Assembly: GCF_012427705.1 (NCBI RefSeq)
Contig: NZ_CP048602.1
Location: 3,100,001-3,164,000 of the forward strand
Source of the DNA: Vreelandella piezotolerans
GTDB lineage: Bacteria > Pseudomonadota > Gammaproteobacteria > Pseudomonadales > Halomonadaceae
DNA: 64,000 nt
Direction: 5' to 3'
Every line of letters starts with the position of its first letter. Position 1 is the first letter of the stretch. The translations under genes and the position numbers were made by a program. The notes below the pieces were generated by a model. It saw only the letters and a list, made by a program, of their open reading frames with translations. It was not told the DNA's origin and did not search any database. Below, piece after piece: positions 20,397 through 30,428 of this stretch.

Positions 20397-21218
20397 ATGA
20401 ACGATGCGCTGAAGTCACTGGTTGACTTGTTAGAGCTTGAAACCCTAGAGGAGACGCTATTTCGCGGCCAGAGCCAGGATCTGGGCTTTCCTCAACTGTA
20501 TGGGGGCCAAGTATTGGGCCAAGCGCTCGCCGCAGCGGCGCGCACGGTGCCGGACGAGCGCCGCCCACACTCCCAGCATGGCTATTTTTTGCGGCCCGGC
20601 GACCCCCACCGCCCGGTGGTGTATCAGGTCGATACCATCCGCGACGGCGGCAGCTTTACCACCCGTCGTGTGACGGCCATTCAAAAAGGTCGACCGATCT
20701 TCTTCTGCAGCGCTTCTTTCCAGAGTGCTGAAGAGAGCCTCCACCATCAGCGAGCCATGCCCCAGGTGCCTACACCGGAAGCACTCATCGAGAGTGGCGA
20801 TGCCAAGCACGCGCGCTTCCCCGGCCACCCGATCGAATTTTTACACTTGAAGGACAATCCAGACAGCGCTTCACCGGCGGGCCAATGTCTGTGGTTCCGT
20901 TTTGCTGGCGGGTCGCTGCCGGACGACCCGGCGCTGCATCGTCATCTGCTCTCGTATGCCTCGGATTTCAATCTGCTCACCACCGGCCTGATTCCTCACG
21001 GCATCAAGTACACCGACCCGAAACTGCGCATCACCAGTCTCGACCATGCCCTGTGGCTGCATGAAGATACGCGGCTGGACGAGTGGCTGCTTTACGCCAT
21101 CGACTCCCCCTGGACAGGCGGCGCGCGGGGCTTGGCCCGCGGTCATATCTATCGCCGCGATGGGCGTTTGGTGGCATCGACGGCGCAAGAGGGGCTGGTA
21201 CGCTATCCAACTTCGTGA
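20397..21218 (+). CDS. tesB: Acyl-CoA thioesterase II
   Basis: Hydrolyses acyl-CoAs to free fatty acids and CoA with a double hot-dog fold. The 273 residues carry the family blocks LFRGQSQDLGFPQLYGGQVL, SQHGYFLRPGDPHRPVVYQV, YASDFNLLTTGLIPHG and SLDHALWLHEDTRLDEWLL; the last two contain the catalytic Asp and the Thr/Gln region of TesB. Homologues start at this ATG, and AAGGA lies nine bases upstream; the 22 codons of open frame before it are rejected. A hairpin terminator follows the stop. The palindrome upstream may tie it to fatty-acid regulation. Confidence 0.94.
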   Translation: MNDALKSLVDLLELETLEETLFRGQSQDLGFPQLYGGQVLGQALAAAARTVPDERRPHSQHGYFLRPGDPHRPVVYQVDTIRDGGSFTTRRVTAIQKGRPIFFCSASFQSAEESLHHQRAMPQVPTPEALIESGDAKHARFPGHPIEFLHLKDNPDSASPAGQCLWFRFAGGSLPDDPALHRHLLSYASDFNLLTTGLIPHGIKYTDPKLRITSLDHALWLHEDTRLDEWLLYAIDSPWTGGARGLARGHIYRRDGRLVASTAQEGLVRYPTS

Positions 21219-21237
21219 ACCACTGTCCCAAAAACGG

Positions 21238-21262
21238 CAACGCCCGCGATGAGCGGGCGTTG
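21238..21262 (+). terminator. Terminator after tesB
   Basis: CAACGCCCGC (21238-21247) and GCGGGCGTTG (21253-21262) form a perfect 10-bp stem with a 5-base loop, 19 bases past the tesB stop. Only a short A/T stretch follows. Confidence 0.7.
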
Positions 21263-21288
21263 TAAAATACCGGTCAGCACAACCCTAG

Positions 21289-21405
21289 ACGGGGGCGCTG
21301 TAAACCCATCCTTGGGCGCTACTTTCGCCATCTGACCGCCATGGATGGTGGAAATGCCGAAATTGCAGGGAGCATTTTTCGGCCATGGCGAAAGCCCCCC
21401 CCCGT
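21289..21405. repeat. Nested inverted-repeat element, possible dispersed intergenic repeat
   Basis: The 180 bases between the tesB terminator and the malic enzyme stop hold a layered palindrome. ACGGGGG (21289-21295) pairs with CCCCCGT (21399-21405), CTTTCGCCAT (21322-21331) pairs with ATGGCGAAAG (21385-21394), and GCCGAA (21356-21361) pairs with TTCGGC (21378-21383). There are runs of G and C, including nine Cs at 21395-21403, and no reading frame. The look is that of a dispersed structured repeat; I know of similar intergenic elements in Halomonas, but the copy number cannot be judged from this window. Confidence 0.45.
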
Positions 21406-21438
21406 TACGGGCTGTCCTGACCTAAGTGGCCTTGTTGA

Positions 21439-22710
21439 TTATCCACCATACACATCATTAATAGTTTTCAGCGGGTAGTGAGCCGGATACGGCTTGCGGG
21501 CCACGCCGGAGTCGACCGCTGCTTGGGCCACTGCTGATGACACACGGGCCAGCAGGCGGATATCCACCGGCGTGGGGATGATGTAATCGCGGCCAAAGCT
21601 CATCTCGGTACGCTCGTAGGCATTGAGCACTTCCTGGGGAACAGGCTCGCGCGCCAAATCTTTCAGCGCATGAACGGCGGCCAGTTTCATGGCTTCGTTG
21701 ATACGCGTGGCGCGAACATCCAGCGCACCGCGGAAGATGAACGGGAAGCCCAGCACGTTGTTCACCTGATTCGGGAAGTCCGAGCGGCCGGTGGCCATGA
21801 TTACGTCCGGGCGCGCTTCGCGGGCTACGTCCGGGTGAATTTCCGGGTCCGGGTTCGTACAAGCGAAGATCACCGGGTCAGCGGCCATCTTTTTCACCTG
21901 CTCCGCCGAGAGCAGGCCCGGGCCAGAGAGGCCGATGAACACGTCCGCACCGTCGATGGCATCGTCCAGCGTACGCATGTCGGTATCGCGGGCAAACTCG
22001 GCTTTGTACTCGTTGATCCCATCGCGATCAGTGTGAATCACACCGCGACGGTCCAGCATGACCAGATTCTCTTTCTTGGCGCCGCAAGAGACTAGCAGGC
22101 GCATACAGGCAATCGCCGCCGCTCCCGCCCCCATGCAGACGATCTTCACGTCTTCGATGCGCTTGCCCGCGATATCCAGCGCGTTGAGCATACCTGCAGC
22201 GGTGACAATGGCCGTGCCGTGCTGGTCATCGTGAAAGACAGGAATGTTGCAACGCTCGATCAGGGCTTTTTCGATCTCGAAGCACTCGGGCGCTTTGATG
22301 TCTTCCAGGTTGATGCCACCCCAGGTATCGGCAATGCGCGCCACGGTGTCGATGAACGCCTGCGGGCTTTCAGCATCCACTTCGACATCCACCGAGTTGA
22401 TGCCCGCAAAGCACTTGAACAGGACGCCTTTGCCCTCCATGACCGGCTTGCTGGCCAGCGGCCCCAGGTTGCCCAAGCCAAGAATCGCGCTACCGTCCGA
22501 AATGACCGCAACCAAGTTGCCCTTGCCGGTATAGCGGTACGCATTTTCCGCTTCGCGGGCGATTTCGCGAACCGGCTCGGCAACGCCTGGGCTATACGCC
22601 AGGGCCAAGTCCCGCGCTGTCGCAGTGGGCTTGGTCAGCTCCACGGAGAGCTTACCGGGAATCGGTTTAGCGTGATAATCCAAAGCTGCCTGTTTGTTTG
22701 CATCCGTCAT
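21439..22710 (-). CDS. maeB: NAD(P)-dependent malic enzyme, short form without phosphotransacetylase domain
   Basis: Oxidatively decarboxylates malate to pyruvate. The chain has 423 residues and shows the malic enzyme N-terminal domain (LALAYSPGVAEPVREIAR, VAVISDGSAILGLGNLGP with the metal-site region, NLEDIKAPECFEIE, VFHDDQHGTAIV). An NAD(P)-binding Rossmann domain follows (IVCMGAGAAAIACMRLL, DVFIGLSGPGLL, CTNPDPEIHPD). The 750-residue MaeB of E. coli has an extra C-terminal phosphotransacetylase-like domain; it is absent here, as in P. aeruginosa-type enzymes. The ATG at 22710 has GAGA upstream; a TTG at 22716 is less likely. NAD or NADP preference is not settled. Confidence 0.93.
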   Translation of the reverse strand: MTDANKQAALDYHAKPIPGKLSVELTKPTATARDLALAYSPGVAEPVREIAREAENAYRYTGKGNLVAVISDGSAILGLGNLGPLASKPVMEGKGVLFKCFAGINSVDVEVDAESPQAFIDTVARIADTWGGINLEDIKAPECFEIEKALIERCNIPVFHDDQHGTAIVTAAGMLNALDIAGKRIEDVKIVCMGAGAAAIACMRLLVSCGAKKENLVMLDRRGVIHTDRDGINEYKAEFARDTDMRTLDDAIDGADVFIGLSGPGLLSAEQVKKMAADPVIFACTNPDPEIHPDVAREARPDVIMATGRSDFPNQVNNVLGFPFIFRGALDVRATRINEAMKLAAVHALKDLAREPVPQEVLNAYERTEMSFGRDYIIPTPVDIRLLARVSSAVAQAAVDSGVARKPYPAHYPLKTINDVYGG

Positions 22711-22798
22711 GGTCAAGGTCTCATCAGCCTAAAGTAGAAAAGTCGTATCAGAATATAGAAAAAACCTAGGCGTCTCAAGCACGTAGTAAACTTACCTA

Positions 22799-22812
22799 CG
22801 AAACGATCGTTT
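22799..22812. promoter_or_regulatory. Palindromic operator candidate before the malic enzyme gene
   Basis: AAACGATCGTTT (22801-22812) is a perfect 12-bp palindrome inside CGAAACGATCGTTTTAG, 90 bases upstream of the malic enzyme start. It matches the core of the tadA/tesB palindrome exactly, so one dimeric regulator could bind both. A half-site, GATCGTTTTGAAG, is seen at 23046-23058. Confidence 0.4.
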
Positions 22813-22951
22813 TAGCTACATTCCCAACAACTTCGGAACTTTTAAGCGATATTTGCTGCAACTTATGCTTCTCACTATTAGCCATAAAGGTTTCCTTATT
22901 GATGCATCGCAGTAATTTTGGAAATTAATTCCAGCAAACAGCGCAAACCAG

Positions 22952-22989
22952 TTATCCACACCCGGGCAGCAAGAGCACCCTGTGGAAAA
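22952..22989. other. DnaA-box-like pair
   Basis: TTATCCACA (22952-22960) is a perfect consensus DnaA box. TGTGGAAAA at 22981-22989 is an inverted box with one mismatch. The AT-rich flank invites the idea of an origin or DnaA-titration site, but two boxes are too few for oriC and dnaA/rpmH are not nearby. Confidence 0.35.
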
Positions 22990-23122
22990 GAGAGACAGAG
23001 GGAAGAGCGTGAAAAGGGGCAGACAGCGCGGGGGAGAAGAAGATAGATCGTTTTGAAGGTTTGGCGACGGGGGGTAAACGAAGAACTCGCCGTTGCCATG
23101 AAAGCCTAGTTCTCTAGGGGCA

Positions 23123-23150
23123 AAAAGCCCACGTCATAGCGTGGGCTTTT
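23123..23150 (-). terminator. Terminator of rpmE
   Basis: AAAAGCCCACG (23123-23133) and CGTGGGCTTTT (23140-23150) form an 11-bp stem with a 6-base loop. Read on the minus strand it ends in five Ts and lies 45 bases past the rpmE stop; the plus strand also reads a T4 run, so it may work in both directions. Confidence 0.88.
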
Positions 23151-23195
23151 GCACAGGGCACGCGAAGTGCCTGCGATAGACTGAATCCGTTAGGA

Positions 23196-23411
23196 TTAGC
23201 CGCGCTTGATAGCAGCGCCAAAACGCTTGTTGAAGCGCTCTACACGGCCACCGGTGGTCGCTTGCTTCTGCTTGCCGGTGTAGAACGGGTGGCAGTTAGA
23301 GCACACGTCCAGTGCGAAGTCCTGACCAGAGGTAGAACCGACCTGGAAGCTTGCACCGCAAGAACAGTTGGCGGTGACCGTGTTGTAATTCGGGTGGATA
23401 CCTTGTTTCAT
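23196..23411 (-). CDS. rpmE: 50S ribosomal protein L31, zinc-binding type
   Basis: A small protein of the large ribosomal subunit at the inter-subunit bridge. The 71 residues include the zinc cysteines in [10 protein letters not shown] and [16 protein letters not shown], so this is the zinc-containing (C+) form and not the YkgM-like zinc-free paralogue used in zinc starvation. The start [10 protein letters not shown] is standard; four extra codons upstream are rejected, and GAGG lies before the chosen ATG. Divergent from priA as in E. coli and Pseudomonas. Confidence 0.97.
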   Translation of the reverse strand: MKQGIHPNYNTVTANCSCGASFQVGSTSGQDFALDVCSNCHPFYTGKQKQATTGGRVERFNKRFGAAIKRG

Positions 23412-23556
23412 CTTGAGCCTCATGAGCTATATGCCGCCACCTGATCCGTTGCCAGGCACCGCATACGGGTTTGAAAAAACTGCTAACCGGTTAACCGCTC
23501 CATCCGATAGATTCAGAGCGGCCGCGCATTCTAGCAAACTAATCGCCGGAGGCCAA

Positions 23557-25812
23557 TTGTCCGACTCTGTTTCTTCAAAGCCCTCTACATGGGGGCAGCC
23601 TCAAGGCGCTTTTCAGGTCTTAAAAGTGGCGCTACCCTCGCCGCTGCGCCGCCTGTTCGATTATCTTCCCGCACCGCGTGCGCCCGCCTGCGGCTGGCAG
23701 CCAGGGCTACGAGTGCGAGTGCCGTTTGGCCGCCGAGAGGTGGTGGGCGTGGTGGTGTCGCTTGCTACCGGCAGCGAACTTCCCCGCGCGCAGCTACGGG
23801 CCATCAGCGAAGCGTTGGATGACGCCCCCCTGCCCAGCGACTGGCAGTGGCTCTGCCACTTCGCGGCGCGTTACTACCAGCACAGCCTCGGCGATACCCT
23901 GCAGCACGCCATGCCCGCTAGGCTGCGCCAGGGTCACCCTATGGCGGGTCGCACCCAAACCCTGTGGCTTCCGCTTCCCAACGATGACACGGCCCTGGGA
24001 CGCGCGCCTAAACAGGCAGCGCTTTATGCGCTTCTTCGCCAGCACCCCCACGGCCTTCCAGGCCGCGCCGTGAGCGCCCACGGTTTCACTCGGGACCAGC
24101 TATTAGCGCTGCAAAAGAAGGGCTTTACCGAGCCTCAAGAGATCACTCTGACTGCCGCGCAACCCACCGGCGGAAGCTTGCTCGCCTCCCCGTCGCTGCC
24201 GCTCAACCGTGAACAGGCCGCTGCGCTTGCCGTACTGCATGAAAAACTCGACGGCTACCACCCCTGTTTATTGGAAGGCGTGACCGGTAGTGGCAAAACC
24301 GAGATTTACCTACAGCTCATCGAAGCGCTCGCCGCCAAAGGCAAACAGTCGCTAGTGCTCGTGCCCGAAATTGGCCTCACGCCGCAAACGCTTGCACGTT
24401 TCAAAAACCGCTTTCGCGTGCCGGTGGTGGCACTTCACTCCGGCCTTACCGACCCCGAGCGTCTGGATGTCTGGGAGGCCGCTGCCAACGGCCGCGCACT
24501 GGTGATCATCGGCACCCGCTCGGCCATTTTCACCCCGCTGGCGAACCCTGGGGCAATCATCGTCGACGAAGAGCATGATGGCTCGTATAAACAGCATGAC
24601 GGGCTGCGCTATCACGCACGGGATCTTGCCGTTGCTAGAGCGCACTACCACGGCATTCCGCTGCTGCTGGGCAGCGCGACGCCCTCGTTTGAAAGCCTCC
24701 AGCAGGCGCTTACGGGCGCTTACCGCCACCTGCGGCTGACCCAGCGGCCCAGCCGTCACCCGCCCGCTAAGTTAGAGCTGATCGACCTGCGTCATCAGCG
24801 CCGTCAGGGCGGGCTGCTGCCCAGCGCCATCAAAGCGATCAAAAGCACGCTTGCGGCGGGCAAACAGGCGCTGGTGTTCATCAACCGGCGTGGCTTCGCG
24901 CCGAGCCTGGCTTGTCATAGCTGCGGCTGGATGGCCGAATGCGGCCAGTGCGATGCGCGTATGACACTGCACCGCCAGCCGCCGCTACTGGCCTGCCACC
25001 ACTGCGACAGCCGCCGAGCGCTGCCCGATGCCTGCCCGGAGTGCGGCAGTGGCGACTTACGCGCCTTGGGTAGCGGTACAGAGCGCACCGAAGAGACCCT
25101 TCAAGGGCTATTCCCTGACACGCCCGTCCATCGCATCGACCGCGACAGCACGCGTAAAAAAGAGAGCTTCGAGCAGGTGCTCAAAGAGATTCAGCGCGGC
25201 GAGCCCTGCCTGCTGGTGGGCACCCAAATGCTCGCAAAAGGCCATCATCTGCCCCACGTCACGCTAGTGGTCGTCGTCAACTCCGATGGCGGCCTCTATG
25301 CGGCTGACTTCCGCGCCCTGGAGCACAGTGCCCAGCTACTGGAGCAAGTGGCGGGTCGTGCTGGCCGCGCGGCCCACCCTGGACGAGTGCTGGTGCAAAC
25401 CCTACATCCCGACGATCCGTACTTGGGCCAGTTAGCCGAGCACGGCTATGGCGCGCTGGCACGCAACCTGCTGGAGGAGCGACGTATCGCCAAACTGCCG
25501 CCGTTTAGCTTCATGGCGCTTCTACGCATCGAGAGCCCCCAAGAGCAGGCAGCACTTGCGCTGGCTCAGCAAGCGGCACAAGCGCTGCGCCAGTGGCTAA
25601 ACGACGCCAGAGTACCGGTCCGCTGCCTGGGCCCGGTACCCGCCCCCATGGAGCGCCGCCAAAACCGCTATCACCTGCATGTCATGCTGGTAGCAGACAA
25701 ACGCAGCCACCGTCATGCCGCTGCCAACTGGCTGGTACAGTGGCTCGACGCCCACCGCGAGGCGCGCAAAGTGCGCTGGTCGATCGACATCGACCCACAA
25801 ACCCTGGCCTAA
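23557..25812 (+). CDS. priA: Primosomal protein N' (replication restart helicase PriA)
   Basis: A superfamily 2 DNA helicase that reloads the replisome at stalled forks. The N-terminal fork-binding domain begins near [16 protein letters not shown]. Walker A is [20 protein letters not shown], the Walker B box is [13 protein letters not shown], and [12 protein letters not shown] is motif III. Two zinc ions are bound by the eight cysteines in [59 protein letters not shown] is motif VI. The frame is open back to 23413, but I place the start at a TTG (23557) with GGAGG four bases upstream, giving 751 residues (E. coli 732). A GTG at 23626 is another option. Confidence 0.95.
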   Translation: MSDSVSSKPSTWGQPQGAFQVLKVALPSPLRRLFDYLPAPRAPACGWQPGLRVRVPFGRREVVGVVVSLATGSELPRAQLRAISEALDDAPLPSDWQWLCHFAARYYQHSLGDTLQHAMPARLRQGHPMAGRTQTLWLPLPNDDTALGRAPKQAALYALLRQHPHGLPGRAVSAHGFTRDQLLALQKKGFTEPQEITLTAAQPTGGSLLASPSLPLNREQAAALAVLHEKLDGYHPCLLEGVTGSGKTEIYLQLIEALAAKGKQSLVLVPEIGLTPQTLARFKNRFRVPVVALHSGLTDPERLDVWEAAANGRALVIIGTRSAIFTPLANPGAIIVDEEHDGSYKQHDGLRYHARDLAVARAHYHGIPLLLGSATPSFESLQQALTGAYRHLRLTQRPSRHPPAKLELIDLRHQRRQGGLLPSAIKAIKSTLAAGKQALVFINRRGFAPSLACHSCGWMAECGQCDARMTLHRQPPLLACHHCDSRRALPDACPECGSGDLRALGSGTERTEETLQGLFPDTPVHRIDRDSTRKKESFEQVLKEIQRGEPCLLVGTQMLAKGHHLPHVTLVVVVNSDGGLYAADFRALEHSAQLLEQVAGRAGRAAHPGRVLVQTLHPDDPYLGQLAEHGYGALARNLLEERRIAKLPPFSFMALLRIESPQEQAALALAQQAAQALRQWLNDARVPVRCLGPVPAPMERRQNRYHLHVMLVADKRSHRHAAANWLVQWLDAHREARKVRWSIDIDPQTLA

Positions 25813-25919
25813 GGGAATACGGCTTTGAAACTGCGCGCCAATTGCCGATAATGACCGCTTTATCGCTGCATTCTCTTAGCGACTGCACACGCCGCCACCG
25901 ACGACATCCGGATGTTTAC

Positions 25920-27605
25920 ATGAAAGATACGATTATTTCTCTGCTCGAAGGCGCGGTCGACGCGCTCAAGCACCAAGGCGTGCTGCCCAACGATTTAACG
26001 CCCACCATCAAAGTGGACCCGACCAAAGACAAGGCCCATGGCGACTACGCCACCAACCTCGCACTGATGCTGGCCAAGCCCTCCGGCATGAAGCCCCGCG
26101 ACCTGGCGGACACCCTCGTCGCCGCCCTACCCGCCAGCGACGCCATTCAAAAAACCGAGATTGCCGGCCCCGGGTTCATCAACTTCTTTGCCGCCGCCGA
26201 CGCCGCTGCACAGATCGTTGCGCAGGTGCTGGACAGCGGCGACGCCTTCGGCCGCAGCCTGATCGGCAAGGGCGAAAAAGTGCAGGTGGAGTTCGTTTCC
26301 GCTAACCCCACCGGCCCGCTCCACGTGGGCCATGGACGTGGCGCAGCGATTGGCGACTGTCTCTGCCGCCTGCTGGAAGCTACCGGCTATGACGTCACCC
26401 GCGAGTTTTACTACAACGACGCGGGCGCGCAGATCAAAAACCTGGCGCTCTCCGTTCAGGCCCGCGCCAAACAGCTTGGCCCCGACGATGCCAGCTGGCC
26501 AGAAGATGGCTATCGCGGCGAATACATCATCGACGTCGCCAACGACTACATGGCCGGCAAGACCGTCACCGCCGACGACCGGGAAGTGACCGCCAAAGCC
26601 GACGCCGACGATCTGGAGGCCATCCAGGCCTTCGCCGTAGCGTGGCTGCGCCGCGAGCAGGATCTCGACCTCAAAGCCTTTGGCGTCGAATTCGACGTCT
26701 ACTTCCTGGAGTCCTCGCTGTACGACGACGGCAAGGTCGAGGCCACCGTCGAGAAGCTGGTTGCCAATGGCCACACCTACGAAGAAGACGGCGCCATGTG
26801 GCTGCGTACCACTGACTTCGGTGACGACAAAGACCGCGTGATGCGTAAGCGCGAAGGGGGCTACACCTACTTCCTTCCCGACGTGGCGTACCATCTCGAC
26901 AAGTGGCAGCGCGGCTTCACTACCGTCATCAACGAGCAGGGTGCCGATCACCACTCCACCGTGACGCGGGTGCGGGCGGGCCTACAGGCACTCGAAGTCG
27001 GCATCCCCAAGGGTTGGCCCGACTACGTGCTGCATCAAATGGTGATGGTCACCCGCTCAGGGGTCGAGGTGAAGCTCTCGAAGCGGGCGGGCAGCTACGT
27101 TACCGTGCGCGACCTGATCGACGAAGTCGGCCGCGATGCCACGCGCTTCTTCCTGGCGGCGCGCCGCGCCGATTCTCAGCTGACCTTTGACATCGACCTC
27201 GCCCGCTCGCAGTCGAACGACAACCCGGTCTACTACATTCAGTACGCCCACGCGCGGGTATGCAGCATGCTGCGCAAAGCCGAAGAGGCTGGCCACCCCT
27301 TCGATCACGGTATCGCCACGGCCCATTTGGCACTGCTCGACAGCGATCAAGAAAAGGCGGTGCTAAACCGCTTGGCCCGCTATCCCGAGGTGGTAGAGCA
27401 CGCCGCCAAAAACCGCGAGCCCCAGCAAGTCGCCCAGTACCTTTTGGATTTGGCCGGTGACTACCACACCTGCTACAACGCGGTCAAAGTGATGGTCGAC
27501 GACGACACCCTGCGCAACACCCGCTTGGCGCTGGGCTTGGCAGTGCGCCAGGTGCTGCGCAACGGTCTCGATCTGATGGGCGTCAGCGCCCCAGAGGAGA
27601 TGTAA
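25920..27605 (+). CDS. argS: Arginyl-tRNA synthetase
   Basis: Charges tRNA-Arg with arginine in the cytoplasm. The 561 residues (E. coli 577) contain the N-terminal additional domain ([20 protein letters not shown]), the class I HIGH motif as [20 protein letters not shown] and the KMSKS-like loop as [17 protein letters not shown]. The anticodon-binding end has [18 protein letters not shown] and the DALRBD tail ending [12 protein letters not shown]. The open frame extends 109 codons upstream into the end of priA in another frame; those codons do not resemble ArgS and are rejected. It follows priA by 107 bases, as in Pseudomonas. Confidence 0.97.
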   Translation: MKDTIISLLEGAVDALKHQGVLPNDLTPTIKVDPTKDKAHGDYATNLALMLAKPSGMKPRDLADTLVAALPASDAIQKTEIAGPGFINFFAAADAAAQIVAQVLDSGDAFGRSLIGKGEKVQVEFVSANPTGPLHVGHGRGAAIGDCLCRLLEATGYDVTREFYYNDAGAQIKNLALSVQARAKQLGPDDASWPEDGYRGEYIIDVANDYMAGKTVTADDREVTAKADADDLEAIQAFAVAWLRREQDLDLKAFGVEFDVYFLESSLYDDGKVEATVEKLVANGHTYEEDGAMWLRTTDFGDDKDRVMRKREGGYTYFLPDVAYHLDKWQRGFTTVINEQGADHHSTVTRVRAGLQALEVGIPKGWPDYVLHQMVMVTRSGVEVKLSKRAGSYVTVRDLIDEVGRDATRFFLAARRADSQLTFDIDLARSQSNDNPVYYIQYAHARVCSMLRKAEEAGHPFDHGIATAHLALLDSDQEKAVLNRLARYPEVVEHAAKNREPQQVAQYLLDLAGDYHTCYNAVKVMVDDDTLRNTRLALGLAVRQVLRNGLDLMGVSAPEEM

Positions 27606-27608
27606 GTC

Positions 27609-28373
27609 ATGGCCAGCCCGCGTAACAAACCCGCTCGCCGCGGAGCCACTACGCAGCGCAAGTCGGCCCGCCGCTCCGGCGGCGGGCTACGACTACCCGG
27701 CTGGCTATGGGGGATTGCCGGGGTGGCCGCTGGTTTCTTCCTGGCGCAGCATCAGCACGGCACGGCCCCTTGGCAAGAGCAGCGCGAAGCCCCTCAAGCC
27801 ACGGTACTGCCTAAACCGGCAGGAAGCGATGAGCGCAGCGCCGCGCGGCAAACGGAAACGCCCGCCGAGCAGGCAATGCCCACCTTCGAATTCTACACGC
27901 TGCTGCCCGAGACCGAAGTCATCGCGCCGGGCGGGGCCATTCCCTCCAACGTCACACCGCCCACCGTGGCAGCCAGTGACGAGGACACCGGGAGCGATAC
28001 GGCCACTACTGACCCATCAGAAAGTACCGCAAGCACCCCAGGAAGCGCGGCGGACGACCCCATTGCCCAGGTCATTGCAGCCAACACGCGTCCAAGTGAC
28101 CAGGCCTCAGCCGTCCAACAATCACCGGCCAGCGCAACGAACCGCTACATGCTGCAGGCGGCCTCGTTTCGAGAGCTCAGTGATGCCGAACAATTGCGCA
28201 GCCGCCTACGCAACCTGAGCTTGCTGGCGCAAATCAGCGAGGTGCAAGCCAACGGCGATACCTGGCACCGGGTTCAGGTCGGCCCTTACGACGACACTCG
28301 CGAGCTCAACCGCGCCCAAGACCTGATGAGCACCCAAGGCATCGAGCCGCTGCTGATTCAGCTACAGAACTAA
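27609..28373 (+). CDS. ftsN: FtsN-like SPOR domain cell division protein
   Basis: A bitopic inner-membrane protein expected to bind denuded septal peptidoglycan and activate septal synthesis. The order is a basic cytoplasmic N-terminus ([18 protein letters not shown]), one membrane helix at about 34-48 ([14 protein letters not shown]), a long low-complexity periplasmic linker, and a C-terminal SPOR domain from about residue 177 ([20 protein letters not shown] ... [12 protein letters not shown]). Position between argS and hslVU matches Pseudomonas, and E. coli also has ftsN just before hslVU. SPOR proteins evolve fast outside the domain, so FtsN is inferred from topology and order. It starts three bases after argS ends. 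Confidence 0.82.
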   Translation: MASPRNKPARRGATTQRKSARRSGGGLRLPGWLWGIAGVAAGFFLAQHQHGTAPWQEQREAPQATVLPKPAGSDERSAARQTETPAEQAMPTFEFYTLLPETEVIAPGGAIPSNVTPPTVAASDEDTGSDTATTDPSESTASTPGSAADDPIAQVIAANTRPSDQASAVQQSPASATNRYMLQAASFRELSDAEQLRSRLRNLSLLAQISEVQANGDTWHRVQVGPYDDTRELNRAQDLMSTQGIEPLLIQLQN

Positions 28374-28424
28374 ATCCCAAGGCGCTATTCGCCTCTCTCC
28401 ACGCTTTATTGGGTGGCTTTCGCC

Positions 28425-28463
28425 TGCGGGCGGTTGATTTTTTATCGGCCGCCCGCATTTTGT
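28425..28463 (+). terminator. Intrinsic terminator after ftsN
   Basis: TGCGGGCGG (28425-28433) and CCGCCCGCA (28449-28457) form a perfect 9-bp stem around a 15-base loop, followed by TTTTGTT. It suggests hslVU has its own promoter in the 80 bases before hslV. Confidence 0.7.
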
Positions 28464-28540
28464 TGGGAATCGCTTTTTATGCGGCCGCCAGTGCGGCCGA
28501 TCAGTCATCGGGAGCGCGCCTCCCCCAAGGAGTTATCTCC

Positions 28541-29074
28541 ATGACCACGATTGTTTCCGTTCGCCGCGGTAATCAAGTTGCCCTGGCAGGCGACGGCCAA
28601 GTTTCCCTCGGCAACACCGTCATGAAGGGCAATGCCAGCAAAGTACGCCGCCTATATCGCGGCAAGGTGCTGGCCGGTTTCGCCGGCGGTACCGCCGATG
28701 CGTTTACCCTGTTCGAGCGTTTCGAAGCGCAGCTCGAGAAGTACCAGGGCCACTTGACCAAAGCCGCCGTCGAGCTCGCCAAAGATTGGCGCACCGACCG
28801 CGCCCTGCGCCGTTTGGAAGCGCTGCTGGCGGTCGCCGACCACAGCGCTTCGCTGATCATTACTGGGAACGGGGACGTGGTCGAGCCCGAGCGTGGCATC
28901 ATCGCCATTGGCTCCGGCGGCAACTACGCTCAGGCCAGCGCCCGTGCGCTGCTCGAAAACACCGAGCTTTCGGCACGTGAGATTACCGAAAAATCCCTCG
29001 CCATCGCGGGTGACATCTGCGTATTCACCAATCACCACGTGACGCTCGAAGAGCTGAATATCAACGACCGTTGA
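28541..29074 (+). CDS. hslV: ATP-dependent protease HslVU, peptidase subunit
   Basis: The proteasome-related peptidase that forms a dodecamer and degrades unfolded proteins fed by HslU. Starting at the ATG with AAGGAG eight bases upstream gives 177 residues (E. coli 176). Thr2 becomes the N-terminal nucleophile after methionine removal ([20 protein letters not shown]). [20 protein letters not shown] and [19 protein letters not shown] are conserved. The open frame before 28541 is rejected because the enzyme needs Thr at its mature N-terminus. hslU follows after nine bases. Confidence 0.98.
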   Translation: MTTIVSVRRGNQVALAGDGQVSLGNTVMKGNASKVRRLYRGKVLAGFAGGTADAFTLFERFEAQLEKYQGHLTKAAVELAKDWRTDRALRRLEALLAVADHSASLIITGNGDVVEPERGIIAIGSGGNYAQASARALLENTELSAREITEKSLAIAGDICVFTNHHVTLEELNINDR

Positions 29075-29083
29075 GGCCCCTTT

Positions 29084-30406
29084 ATGACTCAGATGACACC
29101 CCGCGAAATCGTTCATGCGCTCGACCAGTACATCATCGGCCAGCAGGATGCCAAGCGCGCCGTGGCCATAGCCTTACGTAATCGCTGGCGTCGCATGCAG
29201 CTCGATGACGAGTTGCGCCCGGAAGTCACGCCGAAAAACATTTTGATGATTGGTCCCACCGGCGTCGGCAAGACCGAAATCGCTCGCCGTCTGGCGAAGC
29301 TGGCCCGTGCGCCGTTCATCAAGGTAGAAGCCACCAAGTTCACCGAAGTGGGCTACGTAGGCCGCGACGTCGAGTCGATCATCCGCGACCTGATGGAAGC
29401 CGCCATCAAGATGGTTCGTGAGCACGCCAAAGAGGAAGTGGGCCATCGCGCCGAAGACGCCGCCGAGGACCGTGTTCTCGACGCGCTGCTACCGCCGCCC
29501 CGTGGCCAGGAAGACAAGTCGCGCGAAGAGAGCAGTACGCGCCAGAGCTTCCGCAAAAAGCTGCGCGAAGGCCAATTGGATGATAAAGAGATCGATATCG
29601 AAATCTCGTCGCAAGGCCAGGGTATCGACATCATGACCCCACCGGGCATGGAAGAGATGACCAGCCAGCTGCAGAGCCTGTTCTCCAACATGGGGCAGCA
29701 GAAGCGCGAGCAGCGCCGCGTGACCGTCAAAGAGGCGCTGGTGCTGCTACGTGATGAAGAGGCCGGCAAACTGGTCAACGAAGAAGAGATCAAAGCCCGC
29801 GCGGTGGAAGCCGTCGAACAGCACGGCATCGTCTTCCTGGACGAGATCGACAAGGTCGCCAAGGGCAGCGGTCAATCCAGCGGTGGCGAGGTATCTCGTG
29901 AAGGCGTGCAGCGCGACCTGCTGCCACTGATCGAAGGCTCGACGGTATCGACCAAGTACGGCATGGTCAAAACCGACCACATCCTGTTCATCGCTTCTGG
30001 GGCTTTCCACCTGTCGCGCCCGTCGGACCTGATTCCAGAACTGCAGGGTCGCCTACCCATCCGCGTCGAGCTGGATGCGCTCACACCGGGCGACTTCAAG
30101 CGAATTCTCACCGAGCCTTCCGCCTCGCTGACCAAACAGTATCAAGCGCTGCTGGCCACCGAAGGGCTCGACGTCGAATTCACGCCCGACGGCATCGAGC
30201 GTATTGCCGAGATCTCCTGGCAAGTGAACGAAGGTACCGAAAACATCGGCGCTCGCCGTTTGCACACGGTGATGGAGCGTCTGCTCGAAGAGGCGTCGTT
30301 CAAGGGAGGCGACATGGATAGCCCGCTGGTGATCGATAGCGATTACGTCAACGCTCAGCTCGGCGAACTGGCGGTCGATGAGGATCTGTCGCGCTACATT
30401 CTGTAA
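29084..30406 (+). CDS. hslU: ATP-dependent protease HslVU, ATPase subunit
   Basis: The hexameric AAA+ unfoldase that feeds HslV. Walker A is [20 protein letters not shown], Walker B is [14 protein letters not shown], and [20 protein letters not shown] contains the GYVG pore loop. The intermediate domain (about 105-235) is rich in charged and Gln residues, as usual. The C-terminus ends [10 protein letters not shown], the tail that inserts into HslV pockets. Length 440 (E. coli 443). Same operon as hslV; expression in many bacteria is heat-shock controlled, but I saw no convincing sigma-32 promoter. Confidence 0.98.
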   Translation: MTQMTPREIVHALDQYIIGQQDAKRAVAIALRNRWRRMQLDDELRPEVTPKNILMIGPTGVGKTEIARRLAKLARAPFIKVEATKFTEVGYVGRDVESIIRDLMEAAIKMVREHAKEEVGHRAEDAAEDRVLDALLPPPRGQEDKSREESSTRQSFRKKLREGQLDDKEIDIEISSQGQGIDIMTPPGMEEMTSQLQSLFSNMGQQKREQRRVTVKEALVLLRDEEAGKLVNEEEIKARAVEAVEQHGIVFLDEIDKVAKGSGQSSGGEVSREGVQRDLLPLIEGSTVSTKYGMVKTDHILFIASGAFHLSRPSDLIPELQGRLPIRVELDALTPGDFKRILTEPSASLTKQYQALLATEGLDVEFTPDGIERIAEISWQVNEGTENIGARRLHTVMERLLEEASFKGGDMDSPLVIDSDYVNAQLGELAVDEDLSRYIL

Positions 30407-30428
30407 GCGCCACTATCGGTAGAGCCCC

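Larger units (their letters stand above)
22717..23122. other. AT-rich intergenic region between malic enzyme and rpmE terminator
   Basis: This is the longest stretch without a convincing gene. The part nearest the malic enzyme (22717-22920) is AT-rich, holds its promoter region and the palindrome at 22801-22812. The middle has a perfect DnaA-box sequence. The part at 22982-23050 is strongly purine-biased on the plus strand. A 67-codon minus-strand frame (22896-23099) has no ribosome binding site or recognisable sequence and is not called. A small RNA is possible but unsupported. Confidence 0.5.

Noticed and set aside
22952..22989. Chromosomal origin of replication.
   Set aside because: Only one perfect and one imperfect DnaA box are seen, and dnaA, dnaN, rpmH or gidA are not nearby.
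22896..23099. 67-codon minus-strand frame in the large intergenic region.
   Set aside because: No ribosome site, odd composition caused by the purine tract on the other strand, and no recognisable sequence.
25593..25919. N-terminal extension of argS by 109 codons.
   Set aside because: It runs through the end of priA in another frame and has no ArgS character.
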